Origin: Blumeriella jaapii
Lineage: Eukaryota; Ascomycota; Leotiomycetes; Helotiales; Drepanopezizaceae
DNA length: 64,000 nucleotides
Direction: 5' to 3'
Assembly (NCBI GenBank): GCA_009599575.1
Contig: VWND01000002.1
Location: forward strand, 1,054,001-1,118,000
Position numbers and translations under genes: made by a program. Each line of letters opens with the position of its first letter. Within the stretch, counting starts at the first letter, position 1. The notes beneath the pieces were generated by a model. The model did not search any database and was not told the origin of the DNA. It saw only the letters and a list, made by a program, of their open reading frames with translations. Below are positions 47,276 to 59,005 of this stretch, piece by piece.

Positions 47276-50136
47276 TTACCAGTTGAAAGTCATCAACGCA
47301 GGATTGAGCACAATCGGTAGCATGAAGTGACTGACCACGATCGTACCCAGGGGGTAGATCGCCACAAAGCTGCTGATCCTCCAGTAGTACGGGACGAAGT
47401 CTGCCACAGCCAAGATGATCATAGTCGCGGTGCAGAGCATGCAGAAGAGGAAGGTGAATTTGAAACGCTTGACGAGGCGGGGAATTTCTTCCATGAAGTT
47501 GACTTTCTCGAGCTCCTTGGCCGTGGCACCCCAGCTCATGTCGATTTTGAAGAAGTGGCAGCAAAGGGCCTGCGAGACGTGCAGAGATATTCCTCCGAGG
47601 AAGAGGGACATCAGGAACAACCATTTGAAGTTCTCGAATACTGCAGTCGTAGGTAAGCTTGGAGGACAGCCAGCCAGAAGGCAAGGGTGGACTTACGGGC
47701 GCTGAGCAAATTTCGCTGGTCAAGTCTGTAACGGAAAACGGCTAAAGAGACATTGCCGAGGGCGCTGAAGACGATGACCAAGGAGAAGTAGACTTTGAAC
47801 GAGTCGAGGTAGTATTTGTCCACGTAGCCATTGTACCATCCAATCAGGAAGTAGTTCAGTAGGGTTAGAATCCACGCTGCGCCGATTGCATAATACGTCC
47901 CGATATATGCAAGAATCGTGATTTTGGAAGTGATACGGATGTTTGAGAAAATAAATTTTCGGAAGAGGGGTGTAAAAGGGCCCCTGGTAAGCCAATAAAC
48001 AAAGGGGTGGAATAACAGCTCATTGCATCCATACGCGTACTTCTCCCAGCGATTCAATTCATCGTAGACGGTGAGTGAGACACCTTCTTGGAAGCCGCTG
48101 CCGGTGTACGAACTGAGGCGGATGATATAGCCTTGGACCTGTAACCGTAAAGACATGTCAAAGTCTTCGGAGACGTGGGATTCGGACCAAAACTTTTCGT
48201 ACCCGTCCTCGTCCTCGTACGCCACTTGTTGCAATGCAGACCAGCGGAGAAATGCATTGTGGCCGACAAAGGGTGAGATCTCGCCGTTGGCAACGGTGTA
48301 GGAAATAGACGTGTAGATGAGGTTTGTAAAAAATCCAATACTGAATCGGAAATTAGCTAAATCACAAAGTTTAGCCTGGAATAGATTGATTGAGGTACGT
48401 ACCCGTTCTCGAAGAAGGTGTTGGTCACGTTCATCACCCCCGACGAGTACTGCAGGATCCCGACCTCGAGTGATTGCTCCATCTCGCTTACAGCATCGAG
48501 TAAACAATCCTCTGGGACTCGAGTGTCTGAGTCAATCAGGAGAATGTAGTCACCCACGCGGATGTTACCTTCTGCCCATGCTCGGCCGTTTTCCTCCTCA
48601 AGCACTTCAGCCAAGCATCGGTCATAGGCCTGGGATTCGTCTTCTTGCTGCCAGTGCTCTGTGCGCTCAATCGCAAGTAGTTTCTCCTCCACCTTGTTGC
48701 TTACCATCAAGGCGTAATTCATGTTCGAGGCTTTTTTGAATTTCCCTTTCCGGACAAATTTTTTGGGTTCCTCGCCCTCCCCTACCGTCAAGGTCACCCC
48801 ATGCCCTGGCCGCGCGACCCATCCAATGCTATGTTCTTCGTAGAACTCGCGGCGGGCTTGCGCTTCCTCCGTGGATATTAGTTGCATACCGTCATCATTC
48901 ACAAAGATATTGGCGCTCCCTCCTTGCAGCTCATAAGTTGAGATGGCAGCCTTCAACGAAAGAATGGTCGGCTGAATGACAGCACCGAGTGCTTCTTTGT
49001 AGACAGGCATCTGGATGGTGACGTGAGGGAGGAACTCTCCGCGATCGCGATTGAGGCGGCGAGGAGCAACTCCGGAGTAGAACTTTGAGTTTATGTTCAT
49101 TTGGGAGATTGGCCCAAACAGCTGAAACAGGTTGACGATAACGATCTGCATGAAGAACAAGGATAAAAAGATTTGAGCTGGAGTGACAGCAAGCAGTGCT
49201 AGGCGTGTATAGCTGCCATCTATTTTGACTTCTTGTGCAAGGGATCTAAATCCCATTCCTAGCGCAGCGATGAGAATGGTTAAGGTCGCACCCACGATCA
49301 TGGGGCTGATGAGTTTAGTCGGGCGTACTTCCAAACTACACGCTCTCTCCAGATTCCCAGGGCTGGTTATTGAACTGGATGCCGAGACATGCGTCACGGA
49401 TACGTTCGCACTTTTCGTCTCGTCCAAATCAAATGCGTCGTCTTGCTCCCAGATCAATGCCATCATCGATTCCTCGATCGTTTTTGAGCGTTTGAAGATG
49501 TTCCTGGGTTGATCGTCCCATACGATCATCATTCTTTCCTGTTTAAGAAATGCAGCAAATTGATGTTTTTTGCATCGATGTAGCTCACTCAACGACGGAA
49601 TGATTTGCAAACGGAGTCCATCAGCGAGGGGAACATAATCGGCGGAGTTGCAGTTGAGGATACTTTCAACAAGGCGAGTCTTGACTGTCATAGCACACTT
49701 TGAAATCATTTAGTGATGGAAATAAAATAGCCGATGGTAAACTGACCTTGACATTCAGCATGGCCACCTGTTTGAAGAAAACGCTTTCCTTGAGCTTATC
49801 GGGAGCGCAGACAAATTGGTCTTTCATCTGCTTCAAAACAACACCTTCGAACGGAGAATCAGAGTATAAGAACTTCTCGCGCTGTTGTTGATGTACCCAA
49901 TTGACAACGACGTTGGATTTGACCTCGATGACGGATTTTCGAGAAGCATTGCGGAAGTCTCCTTCAGGGTAGAGAGAGGAAGGTTGGGAAGACCGAGAGG
50001 ATTGAACCCTAGACGAGCTTGGGGGAGAAGCGACAACCATCTCCATGGGCGAAGCGAGAGCATTTTTCGAATTTTCGGCGGCGTCGTGTTGGGTAGAATC
50101 CTGCGAAGGCTTGATGTATCTCTTGAAGAAGCCCAT
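47276..50136 (-). CDS. Membrane glycosyltransferase family 2, fungal GT2 type
   Basis: Processive-type polysaccharide synthase. Exons 49747-50136, 48403-49697, 47697-48340 and 47276-47640; introns of 49, 62 and 56 bp; 897 residues in one frame. Catalytic landmarks run in order: IQMPVYKEALGAV (about 357-369), NDDGM (397-401), LLIDSDTRVPEDC (DSD at 519-521), SESHVSEDFDMSLRLQ (SEDFD at 619-623) and DELNRWEKYAYG, the equivalent of QxxRW. Two helices precede the catalytic part (LISPMIVGATLTILIAALGM; LLAVTPAQIFLSLFFMQIVI) and several follow it, ending in IYPLGTIVVSHFMLPIVLNP. The N-terminal 130 residues are hydrophilic and Ser-rich. The architecture matches the conserved fungal GT2 proteins reported to be needed for hyphal growth on solid surfaces and for plant infection; that role is inferred by resemblance. 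Confidence 0.88.
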
Positions 50137-53100
50137 CTTGAAGTCACCTTAGAGAGTCTAGGTGAGTTTGAACGGCCGCACGTAAACCTGTCAAAATCGA
50201 GAGTTCCTCACGGATAAATATGAATGAACCGAGAAACTTCCCAAACGAAATGTTTTAACTGCTTTTAAGGAATGTCGATGCACAAAATGGATGACGATGA
50301 AGCATGGTTATAGTAACATCGAACGAGCAAGAATTCTCGAGCTATGTCTGTAGCAGCAAGACCGAAGTCTCATAGACTATAACTGGATTTTGAGAGAGGG
50401 TCTAAGAGGCTCCACTTGGCCAAGCAAAGCACCGCGCTGCCGCAGGTTTTCATTTTTAAGAGCCGCACGATAAGCTCTTACATAGTTAAGAAAAGTACTA
50501 AGAGAGAGGGGCGAAAAGAGTGGCCCCATAAAGACACCGCTGGCATCGAACCCGAGTCAAATTTAGCTCTAGGAGGCAAAGTGCAGTATCCAACAATTGG
50601 TACCACACTGGCCCCCTGGTCTCAGGTCGCTACCGCAATGGTTCGACCTTACGCAAATCCTACATGGATGATCTTAGAAAAGCACTTGCTCTTTTGTTTC
50701 CTCCCATCACCGAGTTATGGAACTTTGCGGAGCCTCGTCTTTCGAGGCTTGATACCTGGCTCTGGCCATTGACATGAGGCTGGCGGCACGGCCTAAAGGT
50801 TTCGTGCAGCGTTGCGATGCTAGAGTACCTAGCTTTCCTCTCGGTGCCTCTGGAGCGGAAGCTAAATTTTGGGGCCAGCTTTATTGAATTCACTCCTGGG
50901 TCCACTTGAGCAGATCTTTGTATGATGACACCGTTGTTCTAGCCGAGCACAGCAGCCGGGTGCTCGTCTCAGAGCTTGATCTTGACTGGATAACGGGGGA
51001 GTGATAAGCAGAGCCTCGGAGGCATCTGAGGATCATTGATGCTGGGACAAAATCTACCTAGCGATGGGATGTACCCGTGTTTAAGTTCTAGTGTTTCTGG
51101 AAGGTTACAACCTATTCACTTACCATCACAATACCTCAAATCATCAAAAATGCCACCTTATTCACGCTCCGTGTGCTTTGATCTTGAAGCTACCAGGCCA
51201 CCTGTACAGAAGCCAGACCTTTGTCTAGTTTGCTGTGCGTTCGGAGTGTCAAGCTTAGATAACCAAGTTCGACTCCGTGAGATATGCATGATTACCAGGT
51301 TCCGTTCATAGTGTAGTGAAATAAAAAACAAAGATGCTTAAAGCTCGAACTTTGAACGTCTTCGACAAGACGAGAAGTCGAAAGGAATACACGTGCACTA
51401 GTGCCCTGAGCATGAGCTATAGGAAAGAATGCCGCCTTCCCCCTCTACTCCACGCTATTTCTCTAATCGCCTGTAGTCAGAACTAGTCGACTTTCCAAAA
51501 ATTTACCATTGCACTTGTCCAGTTCCTAAGCGTACTTCCAAGGCATGCAGATGTCTCTTCTTGCGATAGCGTGCACATTGTCTGGATCCGAAGTTCCCCT
51601 ACGCAGGGTCTTCCGTCCAGGAACATCACCGGACGACTGACCGCAGATCCCTAGCATCTGGACCAGATCTGCGCTGTCAACACTCCTACAGGCTGCCAGA
51701 GAAAGCTTTTCAGACTTGGTAAGCCTGAGTATATGATTGAGCAAACTACTCATATCCCGTCTTCGGGTCAGGCTAACAATCATCGACTGCGCTATGATTG
51801 ACTATTTGCAGATGGGCACCCCCACATACTTGGGAGAACGACTGCACCCACACATTACAGACTGGTCTTGGAGACCTGAGAACGCGCCAGATGAACTATC
51901 GTCTTTGTAGCCAGACTTCTTTGCTGTCTGGCTGCGACTCAAAGGCTTCCAAGGGATACGATCGTTTGTGCTCTCAACCGCGACCGCAACCACGACTTCA
52001 GCGCTAGACCTTGTCTGTTGGAAAGTTGAACCTCATGGAAAGGGCAGGCAACAGGTATGTTTAGCGAATGGTCAATCTGCCCAGCCAGCTGGCTATCATC
52101 TTTGCTGACTTGTATTTATTGCAGTTCCGACCCCTCTCTCAAAGCCTGCCACATCGAATTACCTTAAAGGCATTACAGATTCCTGCAAATCAACGCATAA
52201 GGATAAGCAGACAAAGCAGTAACTCTTGCAACAATTGACGCACAAATCAAGAAGGTTGGCTTACTGCCTCCCACCTACACGTTATTAAGGTCAAGCATTG
52301 GCAGAAAGAAAGGGAGGAAAACATTAAGAGCACATCACGAACAGCTTGTAGAGAGCTCCGCAGAAGCACCAAAAAATAGACAATAGGGAACAAGCAAGGA
52401 GCCACAACTACAGGCAAGCACTGCTTTCCTCAAGCCTACGCCGGTAAGCGACTGGCGGCTGGCAGTGCTATACTCAAAGAGAGCGAAACAGGACTGACAG
52501 GTAGTGAAAAGCTGCAAAAAAAGGTACAAGCCAATAGGCATAAAAGATATCTGGTCAGAAAGTACTGGAGCTGGAGAAGAACTTCGTATGATCTTACTGA
52601 GGGAGGAAATCCGAGATCCAACCACGGACAATGCGGCATGCTCTCGCAGAGCCGACCCCAGTTCTTGGCCAATTACCGCAATCAGCAACAAATGTATTTG
52701 TCTGATGTGTGTATGGCCCTCCTTTCCAATATCTCGAGATATCAGAGATCTTGAGGTCGAGCGGGCACGTCTGCTCCTCAAGACTTGTTGGGACCTCTAG
52801 CATGAACGGGCTGATAGCCATCAGTTGAATATTCTTGCGTCCCCTTTTTTTATTTGCTGAAAAGAAATCCGAGAGGACCGCCCTCCAAAAATTTACATTG
52901 GACAAGTAGTGCTTGTTCAGTAAGTGATGATAACGTGGTGTTTTTGTGGCTAATCGAATGTTCTTCAAGGAAGGATCAACGAATGCCAGATACATGTTTG
53001 CGATCATCAGTTCTCATTGTTTGATTAGCACAGGTCGGGCATTTCGAATAATTGTTACCTGCCCTGACCATCTGATACTTTTGAGGCGTCGTGTCCGTGT

Positions 53101-54330
53101 CACTTGAAGCCTCAACTGGTAGCGCTAGGACGTGCCAGGATCATTCATACTTTCGAAAGCCCATGATTTGGCGAAGAACTTTCTTCTGTCTTTCCAAGGT
53201 CGATGATAACAGGTTCCCCCAAGCACAAAACAGCCTGAGCAGATTATACTTTCAAAAGGAGCAAGCCCTGGAACGGGCTTCCAGGCCCTACTTGCAAGAC
53301 GCTTGAAGGACCTATACAGGTATGTCGAGATAGTCACCTCGCGAGGAACCGTGTCTCCATGTTCATCTTGTTCTTCGCTCCCGTTTGCTGAATGCGTCCT
53401 CTTAAGCATTCCAGCTCTGATATCATGATACTGTACAAGGTTGGACATGTCCATGCACAACCCTTGCCATGTATCAGATATGTATTTCGACGTCGAGCAT
53501 AGGAAGAAGTAGAAGCCGGCCCAGCAGCATGAGCTTTCCGAAGCAGATCCATGCTGAATTCCTGCTCTTCTCGTTGACATATGGAGCTTCTTGTAACACA
53601 CGTTGACTTGCGGGTTGCTGACTCGGAGACTTTGGTAGGGGAAGTCCCTCTTTTCTCTTGGAATCCAAGGGTCTCGGAAGGCTGTCCCAGTCTTGTACCC
53701 TTGTTAGGCATCCAGGGACCCGTTGGCTCGGTTTTTGCCCTGTGATCAGGCCTTGAAGCTCCCAGAGGTTGGCTGTTGGCTCTGCCTTAAAGTTAGGGGG
53801 GCAGCAATGGTTAGAGAGGTATGCTAAATATTAGCACATACAAGACCAAATTAACGCGTTCGGAAGCCTTGGATCCGTCGCGGGTCCAAGAGTCCCAAGA
53901 GATGTACATAGTACATACTGTACAGTATGTCCATTGGCGTCGCTGCAGGTGTAATGTGTAATGATTTACGTCAACAGTCCCCTAAGTCTTAGCTCCATTA
54001 TTACGGGGAGCTCCACAAAGCTACCCCGCTACACACTCTTGGTGGAATATTCTATGTTATCGCGCCGGTCGATAAGGTCCTCTCTTCCTCCCCCCTTCCT
54101 TCTTCCACCATCTTTCACCATCACCGAAAAGACAGTCTTGTCGCGGAGGGCTTGCCTCTCTCTGCGGGACTGCCCCTTTCTCTCTATAATCATCTTCAGT
54201 GTCTCTCACCAGCTGCCGTGATCTGTCGTCACGGTTGCCATCGTCAGTCAGTTCGGCTTTGCCCCGTTTCCCACACCGCGCGAACCCTCTACCTTCAGCC
54301 AGCATAATCTGCTTGAGCAGGACAGGCAAG
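50137..54330. other. Intergenic stretch, no supported gene
   Basis: About 4.2 kb. The longest ORFs (minus strand 52594-53007, 52335-52781, 53125-53601) show no domain, repeat structure or splice partners. Composition is closer to random than that of the flanking genes. One GTACAGTAC-type palindrome at 53904-53930. The last part (about 54060-54330), rich in CCTCC/CTTCC, is likely the trehalase promoter and leader. Confidence 0.5.
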
Positions 54331-56840
54331 ATGCTGCCATCCGCGAAGGCTAAGACTGAGGCCCTCGAGACAATTGATGTCTATTCAACCTCCAAGGTCT
54401 ACTATGGCCTAGATGCACATCACAAGCAGCTGAGTTATCACCGTACACGTTCATACTCTGATGTACGTAACCCTTCCGAGATCAATCGGTGGTGGTGGTG
54501 GCAGTGCTGACAGTGTGCAGAGTCAAAGCCCTACGAAGTCGATCGATCGGGCTGGCCTGAAGCTGCTAGTTCGCAGAGGTAGCCATGGTGAGTCTCAGTT
54601 ATCAACCACCTACCTAGATGAAGACGCGACTTCTAACAACCCGCAGACGAGACAACGCTGCTGCCATCCCGTTACATTCTTAATGTCGACCGCAGCATCC
54701 GACAGCTAGAGGCCCAAGAGGCCATTAATGGCAAGTTTCAGATAACCATCGAGGACAAGGGGCCCAAGGTAAGCATAGGTTGCAAACCCTCTGATGATTT
54801 GGTAGCTGATCTTGAGCGCTACAGTACATCTTCCTCGGCACCGCAGGCTCAGGCGGCTACAAGAAGCGAGAGATCCGTGGAAACTATGGGCTATCAAACC
54901 TATTGCAGGAACTCTACCTTGCGAAGGAGCATGGTCAAGCGACTGTCTACCTTGATGAGCTTCGACTCAACGAAAACCCCGTCAATCGGCTTTCTAGGTT
55001 GATCACAAATGAGTTCTGGGACAATTTGACAAGAGTCGTCGACGGCTCTGTCATTGAGAAGGCGGGAATGGACCCAAAGGACTGGACCGATGACCCACGC
55101 CCTCGGATCTATGTCCCCCGTGGCGCGCCAGAGCAGTTTGATTATTACAGCAAGGTAGCTAGTGAGCGACCCGAGATTCGCCTGGAGGTCTGTATGCTTC
55201 CAGAGAAGATAACCCCCGAATACGTCCGAAGCCTGAACGACAAGCCAGGTCTTCTTGCGGTTGCAATGGAAAAGACGCTAGATGAGAAAACTGGTGAAGA
55301 AACCCTGAAGGGCGTGCCATTCGTGGTTCCCGGAGGTCGCTTCAACGAACTGTACGGTTGGGATTCCTATATGGAGTCAATCGGCCTTATTGCGAGTGGC
55401 AAAGTTCACCTTGCTAAGGCGATGGTGACGAATTTTGTCTTCAGTATTCAACACTACGGAAAGATTCTCAACGCCACTCGCTCCTACTACCTGAGTCGAT
55501 CACAACCCCCATTCTTAACAGACATGGCTTCCATTGTGTTTGAAAAGATCAAGCACGAGGACAACGCCCTAGACTTCCTCAGAACTGCAATTCTGGCGGC
55601 CATCAAGGAGTACGAGACTGTCTGGATTGCTGCTCCGCGCTTTGACAAGAGAACTTCCTTGTCAAGATACCGCCCCGAGGGCTTGGGTATTCCCCCAGAG
55701 ACAGAAGCATCACATTTCACTCATATTCTCGAGCCGTACGCCAAGAAGCGTGGTTTGTCCACCGAGGAATTCGTGAAGGCATATAACTCTGATTCAATCA
55801 AGGAGCCAGAGTTGGATCGTTATTTCCTCCATGATCGTGCTGTTCGTGAGTCCGGCCACGACACATCTTACCGACTTGAGAAGGTGTGCGCCAATCTCGC
55901 TACCATCGATCTTAATTCCCTATTGTACAAGTACGAAAAGGACATCGCCCATGCTATCTATCATCACTTCGGCGATGCACTACCCGTACCTGCCGAGTTT
56001 TGCAGTGGAAACATGCAACCTGGCCATCTCATGACTTCCTCATTCTGGGAGCGACGAGCAAAATTGCGCAAGGCTGCCATGGACAAGTATCTCTGGAACG
56101 AGGAGAAGGGTATGTACGTCGACTACGACACAGTGAAGAAGAGGCAATGCGATTACGAGAGTGTAACGACTTTGTGGGCTTTGTGGTCGGGCGTTGCTTC
56201 TCCTTACCAAGCTAGTCGGTTGGTAGAGTGCGCCCTCCCTCTATTCGAGGAGGCTGGTGGCTTAGCCTCTGGCACTGAAAAATCTCGTGGCGTGGTTGGT
56301 CTGGATCGTCCAAATCGTCAGTGGGACTGGCCTTATGGCTGGGCACCTCAGCAAATGCTGGCTTGGGGAGGCTTGAAGCGATACGGTTACGATGAAATTG
56401 CCCAACGCCTGGCCTACAAATGGCTCTTGATGATGACCACCGCTTTCGTCAACTACAATGGTGTGGTTGTTGAAAAGTACGATGTCACTAGAAAGGACGA
56501 CCCACACAAAGTCGACGCTGAGTACGGCAATCAAGGCCTGAACTTCAAGGGCGTTGCTAAGGAGGGGTAAGTTGTTTGCTCTCGACCACTCTACTCTGTC
56601 CTAATCTCCTCACTGACATCATGTAGTTTCGGCTGGGTAAATGCTTCCTATGTCTACGGATTACAGATCATCTCCGCCCATGCACGTCGTGCTATTGGTA
56701 CACTCACAGATTGGGAGACTTACCACAGAGTGACCTCGGCACCACCCGCCCAGACTGACGAGGATGTTGCTGTGTTCGATGATACCTCCGACTGTGACGA
56801 GTCGTTCGAAGCTCCATCCGAGGAAAAGGTCGTTGAGTGA
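54331..56840 (+). CDS. NTH1: Neutral (cytosolic) trehalase
   Basis: Hydrolyses stored trehalose to glucose in the cytosol. Exons 54331-54462, 54521-54587, 54647-54768, 54825-56566 and 56627-56840; introns of 56-60 bp; 758 residues (yeast Nth1 751). Both trehalase signatures are present: [14 protein letters not shown] (276-289) and [10 protein letters not shown] (606-615). The catalytic acid lies in [10 protein letters not shown] (Asp453). The neutral-trehalase calcium-binding segment appears as [17 protein letters not shown]. The N-terminus carries the regulatory sites expected for PKA/14-3-3 control: HRTRSYSD (38-44) and VRRGSHDE (RRGS at 62-65). There is no signal peptide, unlike acid trehalase. 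The tail after GFGWVNASY is acidic. The short second and third exons are supported by phase and by TTCTAAC/GCTGAC branch sites. Confidence 0.97.
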
Positions 56841-57566
56841 GACATCTCTGAGAATTCTTAAAAAGCTGAACGGTTTTCGATCTCTACTTGCACATTTTCA
56901 GTGGTGGGAGGCTAGGCTGGAGTTGCTACAGAATACCCCATAGATTGCTAACACTTGCACTTGCTCGCCAGTCCTTCTGCTGGTGGTCACCTCTGCGGAG
57001 TTGCTGAAGAGGAATTGCTTTAATTTTCTCTGTCTGGTTTCATCATGACTGTACCATAGTGTTTCTCTGGCTGGGTCGTCGGTTGCTGTAGATAGCTTTC
57101 TCTTTAATACCTAATGCCGGTCCAAACTACCTTTACCTCCTGGTGCTCACGCTGCGTGCGGTGAAACTGCGTGATCCAAGGGCATTCCCCCCCTCCAACT
57201 CTCTCGAACTCCTAGTGATTGATCAAGACCTTTGATTTCCGCTGGGGCCACATGAGCTAGCTACCATAGTACAGTTAAGTACAGTACCTTACTGTATGTA
57301 CATCGTACTTAAGTCAAATACATCGTCACTTGGCGCACGGCCCCAGGCTCCAAACCTTAGGTGAACAACGTCCTTGGGATTCTTCGACTTCGTGGACGTC
57401 GTCTGGTGCAACACTCTTGACCTCTTAGCTTGGATGGATCCTCTGGTTGAGAATTTTGGAAGGCTTCGGTCTGCTTGACTCGACGACGTCCATCTTGGTG
57501 ACTGTGGTGTTGACGGCGAGTGGATCCTTCGTTGCATTTCGATCATTACTCGCCCGTCCAGTTGAC
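56841..57566. other. Intergenic between trehalase and BTB gene 1
   Basis: About 730 bp containing the trehalase 3' UTR and the promoter of BTB gene 1. Palindromic GTACAGTACC/CTGTATGTAC elements at 57269-57301. No gene. Confidence 0.55.
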
Positions 57567-59005
57567 ATGGCGGCCCGAAGCCTGATCTTCGATCCGGATG
57601 GCGATTTGTTGCTTCTTTTTCAATGCCCAGCTGGCGACGGCCTGTTCGACGTCTCGCCATCCACGCCGCCCTCCCCAGGCGACGGGGGATCCCCCAAATT
57701 CAACTATCCCCATCACGGCAACAGCCCCCTTTTGAGTCCCTCGATCCTCTCGGAGACAAGCACAGCCATAGAAGACAATCTTCCTTCCTTTGGCTTTTCG
57801 CCGCCAATGTTCCCGCGGGCGAGCGAAGAAACCACCATGCGCGTCTCGTCTAGACACCTCAGCCTCGCCTCTCCTGTCTTCAGAACCATGTTTGCTGATG
57901 GGCTCTATGAGGGAGAGGAGCTGAAGGCGGGGGGCGAGACGACCGTGGTCGTTTCTGAGGAAGCGGAAGCTGACAGCGATGGGATGGAGGTGACGGTCTG
58001 GGAGGTGCTGATGAATGTGGTGCACGGGAGGGTCAGACAGGTTCCTAAGCAGGTTTGTGATTTCTACTTGGGAGATTTGCAAGACAAAAAGCTCGGTTAA
58101 GTGAAGAGTCTAGCAAATTTTGCGAGTTGTCTCAGACACGATGCTAATCTGATGATCAGGTAACTGTAAGGATGTTAGAGCGCCTTGCGATCGCGGTAGG
58201 TCGGTATCAAATGCTTGAGGTTATCGAGATGTACATGAACTCTGTGCGTGTTAGCTCCTCCCGGCTCTCAAATTTCAATTGCTAAACGTCTCGCGGTGGG
58301 TGCCAAAACTCAGGGAAACCATCCCCAGAAGTCTTACGCCGGACTTGCTACCATGGCTCCCCATAGCTTGGGTATTCCGTTTGCCTCGAGAATTCAAGCA
58401 CATCACCAGAGTCGCGCAACTGGAAGCCACCGGTCCACTTGATCTTGACCGCTATGACAGAGACGGAGAGTCCACCACGATTCCAGAGCACATTCTAGGT
58501 ATGTACATGTTTCCATCGGCCTGGCAGCGTTCAATATACTAAGGTGACAGATGAGATTGAGGAGCATCGCCAGAAAGGTGTCTCAGACCTTCTCGGCTCC
58601 ATTGAGAAAATAGCCTCCACCTACGATAGCTCCCACGTGAACTGCAGGGGTAACTTCGGCGAGGACACCGACTCCAAGCGCTACGCATGCGATGGTCTCA
58701 TTCTCGGTACATTGCTCAAGAGCGCCTCCTCTGTAGGTCTTTGGCCTCTCCCCGAACCTCCCTACATGGGCATGTCCATCACGCAGACCGCGGACAAGCT
58801 GAAAGATCTGAAGATCATGGCGATGTGTGACGGGAACTTCCGGAGGAACTCGAGGGATGTGCCGCCGGATGCTCACGGTCTGGTGGACTGGGTCCGGCAG
58901 GTGTGCGAGAAGGTGGAGCTGGAACAGCAGGGGCTGAACTTTGAGCTGCTGGCCTTCCAGGCGACGATTTCGGATATGCAGCGGAGTCTGTCGCATCAGC
59001 TGTGA
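57567..59005 (+). CDS. BTB/POZ-domain protein 1, with a missing splice-acceptor AG
   Basis: Fungal BTB protein. The start ATG 57567 gives MAARSLIFDPDGDLLLLF, closely matching the second BTB gene downstream (MAVEQIVFDPDGDLLLRF). Exon 1 (57567-58052) carries MRVSSRHLSLASPVFRTMFA, the BTB core. Exon 2 (58160-58243) continues VTVRMLERLAIAVGRYQM. Homology requires the next exon to begin at 58297 (WVPKLRETIPRSL, matching WIQELKSDLPKVF), but the two bases before it are GG, not AG. Exon 4 is 58551-59005. With that junction the frame closes at 408 residues. Between them is a normal GTGCGT donor and a GCTAAAC branch site, so an intron is expected. BTB domains are protein-interaction modules, often Cullin-3 adaptors; the role here is unknown. 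Confidence 0.75.

Noticed and set aside
52594..53007. 137-codon minus-strand ORF in the 50-54 kb gap
   Set aside because: No recognisable motif and no supporting start context or neighbouring exons.
50137..54330. Search for a transposon or retroelement in the long gap
   Set aside because: No reverse transcriptase, transposase, terminal repeat or target duplication could be recognised.
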